Source of the DNA: Diadema setosum
Taxonomy: Eukaryota; Echinodermata; Echinoidea; Diadematoida; Diadematidae
Reading direction: 5' to 3'
Assembly (NCBI GenBank): GCA_033980235.1
Contig: CM067062.1
Location: forward strand, 16,683,301-16,747,300
Length of the DNA: 64,000 nt
In this document: positions 60,722 to 64,000 of the stretch, piece after piece
How positions within the stretch are numbered: position 1 is the first letter of the stretch
Layout of the letters: each line of letters begins with the position of its first letter
Notes under the pieces: model-generated
Told to the model about the DNA's origin: nothing
The model's database searches: none
What the model saw: only the letters and a program-made list of their open reading frames with translations
Position numbers and translations under genes: made by a program

Positions 60722-62015
60722 TTTTGTTTGTGTATTTCTGCATACATACCTTCGAGAACTCTCTTTGTTGGAAAAGTAATTGTGCATATAGATTCTACGC
60801 ATTTGTGAGATTACGCAACACACTCTTATAGAGTGTGCGACGGGTAAAATAAAGATATTCTTTCACACTTCTTAAGTGTAATGATACAAAAGAGAACACT
60901 CTTTTCTACGTCATTCGTTTTTATGAATTTTAATTTGCTTTGCTGTGTGTGATTTATCTTTTTTGTTTCCTCCAAACATTGGTTCGGCGGGAGGGGACAG
61001 GGATAATACGTCATGAACTCTTGTCATGAAATGAATCAGGAGTATATTGCACATAATAGTCTTAGGCGAGTGCAATATTGTCTTGGTGAGGCAGGACATT
61101 ACACGGATCCACAAAATTAATAATGCTATTTTCAGTAAAAACACTGCATAGGGAAGTACATGTATAGTTGGGGCTGGAGAATGCAGCCATCGAGGATTTC
61201 AAAGGGCAAAGGATGAGATTGAATATAATCTGAATATAATCAATGATAATTGGTGCTGTCGTTGTTTTCATTCCAGTGTTCCACGTCTTACAAGCTTGGA
61301 TTTTTAGTGGAACACTGTTTTCCGTCGTTATGATTACTTACATTTTTTTTGTTACCATGACAAAGTGTGCATTGTTTCTTTTTTTGATGATATCATTCGT
61401 GCATATACTTTATATATTGTATTCGAAGAAACTGTCCTTATCAGATGAATGAAAGACAAATCGACAACTTGTACCGCTTTAATATCAATATGATGATACG
61501 AGTACAGCATGCTTGCAATACATTTCCATAATAGATGATGAGTAATACATGTCCATCTGTTATACGCATGCATTTCCATGAACAAGAAGAACGTACATCT
61601 GGAAGTATACCAGTCGCAAACGCAACCCAAATTGGACAGTTTGGAAGAAGGCGGTTGAGGAGGATTACATTTCCCGTGGGGAAACCCCCCTCAATAGCTT
61701 CATGATCCCTTTCAGATAGAACCAGGACTATAGATTATGTGTTTCAAAAGAAGAAAATGTGCGTATAAGAGGATGGCAATGACCCCTCTTTATGTTGTTG
61801 TGTCACGTTGTTTGTGTTGTGTGACCAGTCACAGTCACAAAAACAGAACAGAAAAAAAAAACGAAACAAAACATGAAGAACTGAGTGACTCATGCATGAC
61901 GTGAAGAGTACTTCCCTGAAAGAGAGTATAGGGAATCTCCACAAAGGAGGTGGAAACCCTCCCTTGGGATTACAAGCTATTACAACCCCTCCTCCTCCTC
62001 CCCCCCCCCCCCAAA

Positions 62016-62017
62016 TA

Positions 62018-62048
<31 letters not shown>

Positions 62049-62052
62049 ATAG
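62016..62052 (+). repeat. (AAAT)n microsatellite
   Basis: About nine AAAT/ATAA units preceded by a C-run. Confidence 0.95.
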
Positions 62053-62486
62053 ATAAGGTTATGAAAAGGGAATTTCAGGCACTCGCACGGTGCTGGCTGT
62101 CGGACAATGACCGTTTGATTTTCAATTCTCCAGAAATTGTATACCAAACAATTCTGTGAAATTTAGGAAAGGTCAACCCCCAAGCATCGAATGGTGATAC
62201 CTGTAATAACCTTTTCCGCCAAGTCATTAAAGGTGCTCCTTACTGAGCAAAGTTACGAAAGTAGGCCTTGAATTAATATGTGAATTAAGCGAATGCAGAT
62301 GGTTTAATGAAATACTCAGTGAAAAAAAAACTGAAAGAAAATATGAAAATGATTTTATTTCCAACGTTCTGTTGAAGGATTTAGCAACTTGAATTTAATT
62401 GAATAATTTATGAGAAATGGCAATCCTTAAAAAAAAAAAAAGTTTCTTGAATAGCACTGCGCAATAGATCAAACATGTCAAAGGAT

Positions 62487-62546
62487 AATAATAATAATAA
62501 TAATGAATATCATTTGTAAAGCGCTTATTACAATGTTTCTAAGGAT
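62487..62546. mobile_element. Short (AAT)n-bearing insertion in the left palindrome arm
   Basis: The right arm has AAAGGATCCCTTC uninterrupted. The left arm has AAGGAT, then (AAT)n with TTTGTAAAGCGCTTATTACA, then AAGGAT again before CCCTTC. This is a clean 6-bp duplication around a 60-bp insertion, with the right arm serving as the empty site. A similar (AAT)n followed by a TATAGCGCACAGGTCCACC segment is at 41321-41420, suggesting a SINE-like family. Confidence 0.6.
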
Positions 62547-62717
62547 CCCTTCAAAACATATTATCAGAAAATATCAAATCAGTATAACTCGTCTAAAGAC
62601 ATTCGTTTGTCAGCTGACATAAAAATGGGAAAAAAAATGACAAAGATTCACATGACATGTCCACTAAATTATATAGAGTCTAGACGAAAATGAAAATTCA
62701 GCAAAAAAAAAAATATT

Positions 62718-62790
62718 TGGTCCACATGAGGCTCGAACTCATGACCCTCGCGTTATTAGCACGATGCTCTGCCGACTGAGCTAGCGGACC
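62718..62790 (-). tRNA. tRNA-Ile (anticodon AAT)
   Basis: The 73-nt cloverleaf on the - strand is base-for-base the same as the + strand copy at 63392-63464. The acceptor stem GGTCCGC/GTGGACC pairs with one G-U, the D arm is GCTC/GAGC, and the anticodon loop CTAATAA gives AAT. The T arm is ATGAG-TTCGAGC-CTCAT, and no intron is present. A-box and B-box promoter patterns are intact. The - strand continues into a T-rich tract suitable as a Pol III terminator. AAT would be read as IAT after editing of A34. Confidence 0.95.
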
Positions 62791-63391
62791 GTTCGGTGGC
62801 AATCGGCTCAAACAGGACCTATTCCAACGTCGGCGGCTTTCACACTGACGACTTATTCCGGTTGTCCGAACTGACTATCGTTTTGATTTGGTCAAAACTT
62901 TACAATTCAAGATAACATTAGATTATAGCAGAATTATATAAAGATCCATGGCAGAACGATGCAAAAGAATAATGAAATGAATTCCCTGACTTTGCCTGTT
63001 TTGTCACTGGTAAACGCATGTGAGTTTCAGACTAACAGTGTACGGTCTTGTAATGTAAAGATAGACTATGATGTACTGGATTAAAGTTGTTGGTTAAACG
63101 ATAACGCGGGTATTTTGCAGGGGGAAAAAAAGCACCCGCCGATACACACATGCGTCTCTTAATGTACACCAGTTGAACCTGTTTGCATAATTTCATAAGA
63201 TACGCGTACAAGTATTTCATTATACCAGCACCTACAGTGAATTACTGTGCCAGTACACTATAATTATATACGTATAACCATTATCATCACCACACGCCCG
63301 ATAGTCAGTTCGGACAACCGGAAATAAGCGTCAGTGTGAAAGCCGCCGACGTTGGAATAGGTCCTGTTTGAGCACATCACTTCCACCGAAC

Positions 63392-63464
63392 GGTCCGCTA
63401 GCTCAGTCGGCAGAGCATCGTGCTAATAACGCGAGGGTCATGAGTTCGAGCCTCATGTGGACCA
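63392..63464 (+). tRNA. tRNA-Ile (anticodon AAT)
   Basis: The gene starts GGTCCGCTAGCTCAGTCGG and ends CATGTGGACCA. The acceptor, D, anticodon and T stems all pair, and the anticodon loop CTAATAA gives AAT (Ile). The discriminator base is A. A run of about 20 T follows at once from 63471, an excellent Pol III terminator. It is the mirror partner of the gene at 62718-62790, within the right arm of a large palindrome. Confidence 0.96.
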
Positions 63465-63790
63465 CATGGTTTTTTTTTTTTTTTTTTTTTGCTGAATGTT
63501 CATTTTCGTCTATATAATTTAGTGGACATGTCATGTGAATCTTTGTCATTTTTTTTTCCATTTTCATTTCAGCTGACAAACGAATGTCTTTAGACGAGTT
63601 ATACTGATTTGATATTTTCTGATATTATGTATTGAAGGGATCCTTTGACATGTTTGATCTATTGCGCAGTACTATTCAAGACACTTTTTTTTAAGGATTG
63701 CCATTTCTCATATTCAATTAAATTCAAGTTGCTAAATAATCCTTCAACAGAACGTTGGAAATAAAATCATGTAAAAAAATACAGCAACAT

Positions 63791-63830
63791 TGCTAAACAA
63801 ATTAAAGAACTGCTAAACAAATTAAAGAAC
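63791..63830 (+). repeat. Perfect 20-bp tandem duplication
   Basis: TGCTAAACAAATTAAAGAAC occurs twice in a row with no mismatch, just outside the right arm of the tRNA palindrome. Confidence 0.9.
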
Positions 63831-64000
63831 AGCACACTAAAGTGATATGGGACGTAGTAAAATGAATCAATTAATGTAGTGCTTTCAGAAGAAAAAAAAA
63901 ATCTGTGAGCAATGTAAAAATGCTCTGCAAATGACTGTAAATATCACCTATCACTTCAGAGTAAAGGACAACAGATTATCAACATAGACTTATTTACATA

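Larger units (their letters stand above)
60241..62348. other. Intergenic, no gene recognised
   Basis: Contains the (GT)n at 60663, the (AAAT)n at 62016 and AT-rich sequence. Short ORFs on both strands have no recognisable domain or exon signals. Confidence 0.6.
62349..63770. repeat. Large imperfect palindrome carrying two tRNA-Ile genes
   Basis: The left arm (62349-62880) and right arm (63299-63770) are reverse complements of each other with few mismatches and small indels, separated by a unique spacer of about 418 bp. Homology extends more than 100 bp inside and about 300 bp outside each tRNA, so a segment of roughly 470 bp was duplicated in inverted orientation, not just the tRNA. The main difference is a 60-bp insertion in the left arm (62487-62546). 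Confidence 0.93.

Overview
The window looks like nuclear DNA of a marine deuterostome invertebrate, most likely an echinoderm. The reasons are small exons separated by large AT-rich introns, abundant dinucleotide microsatellites, and many short palindromic TTAA-flanked elements of a style common in echinoderm genomes. The lineage is inferred from sequence style and was not tested. Most of the 64 kb is non-coding.

Three things are solid. (1) One complete matrix metalloproteinase gene (family M10A) lies on the + strand. Eight exons between 43900 and 59119 join in frame to 1566 nt, or 521 residues: signal peptide, propeptide with a variant cysteine switch, furin-type site, zinc catalytic domain with HExxHxxGxxH, and a C-terminal hemopexin domain closed by a Cys pair. 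(2) On the - strand, 38188-38046 is the first coding exon of a TRAF4-type RING ubiquitin ligase/adaptor. The rest of that gene would lie at lower coordinates. I recognise no further TRAF exon in 1-38045, which is therefore probably one very long intron 1. (3) Near the right end, two tRNA-Ile(AAT) genes face away from each other inside a large imperfect palindrome (62349-63770).

Layout: 1-38045, inferred TRAF intron with transposon relics, microsatellites and tandem duplications; 38046-38188, TRAF exon 1; 38189-43899, shared upstream interval between the divergent TRAF and MMP genes; 43900-59119, MMP gene, with fold-back elements in all but one of its introns; 59120 to about 60240, probable 3' UTR overlapping a possible LINE relic; 60241-62348, nothing recognised beyond simple repeats; 62349-63770, tRNA palindrome; 63771-64000, a 20-bp tandem duplication and AT-rich sequence.

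The most striking large-scale pattern is the density of inverted-repeat elements. At least five families have ends starting at TTAA, the target site used by piggyBac-type transposases, and several other fold-back families occur as well. They sit in the long TRAF intron and in most MMP introns, so both pre-mRNAs should carry long hairpins. I found no autonomous transposase, no CRISPR and no prokaryotic features.
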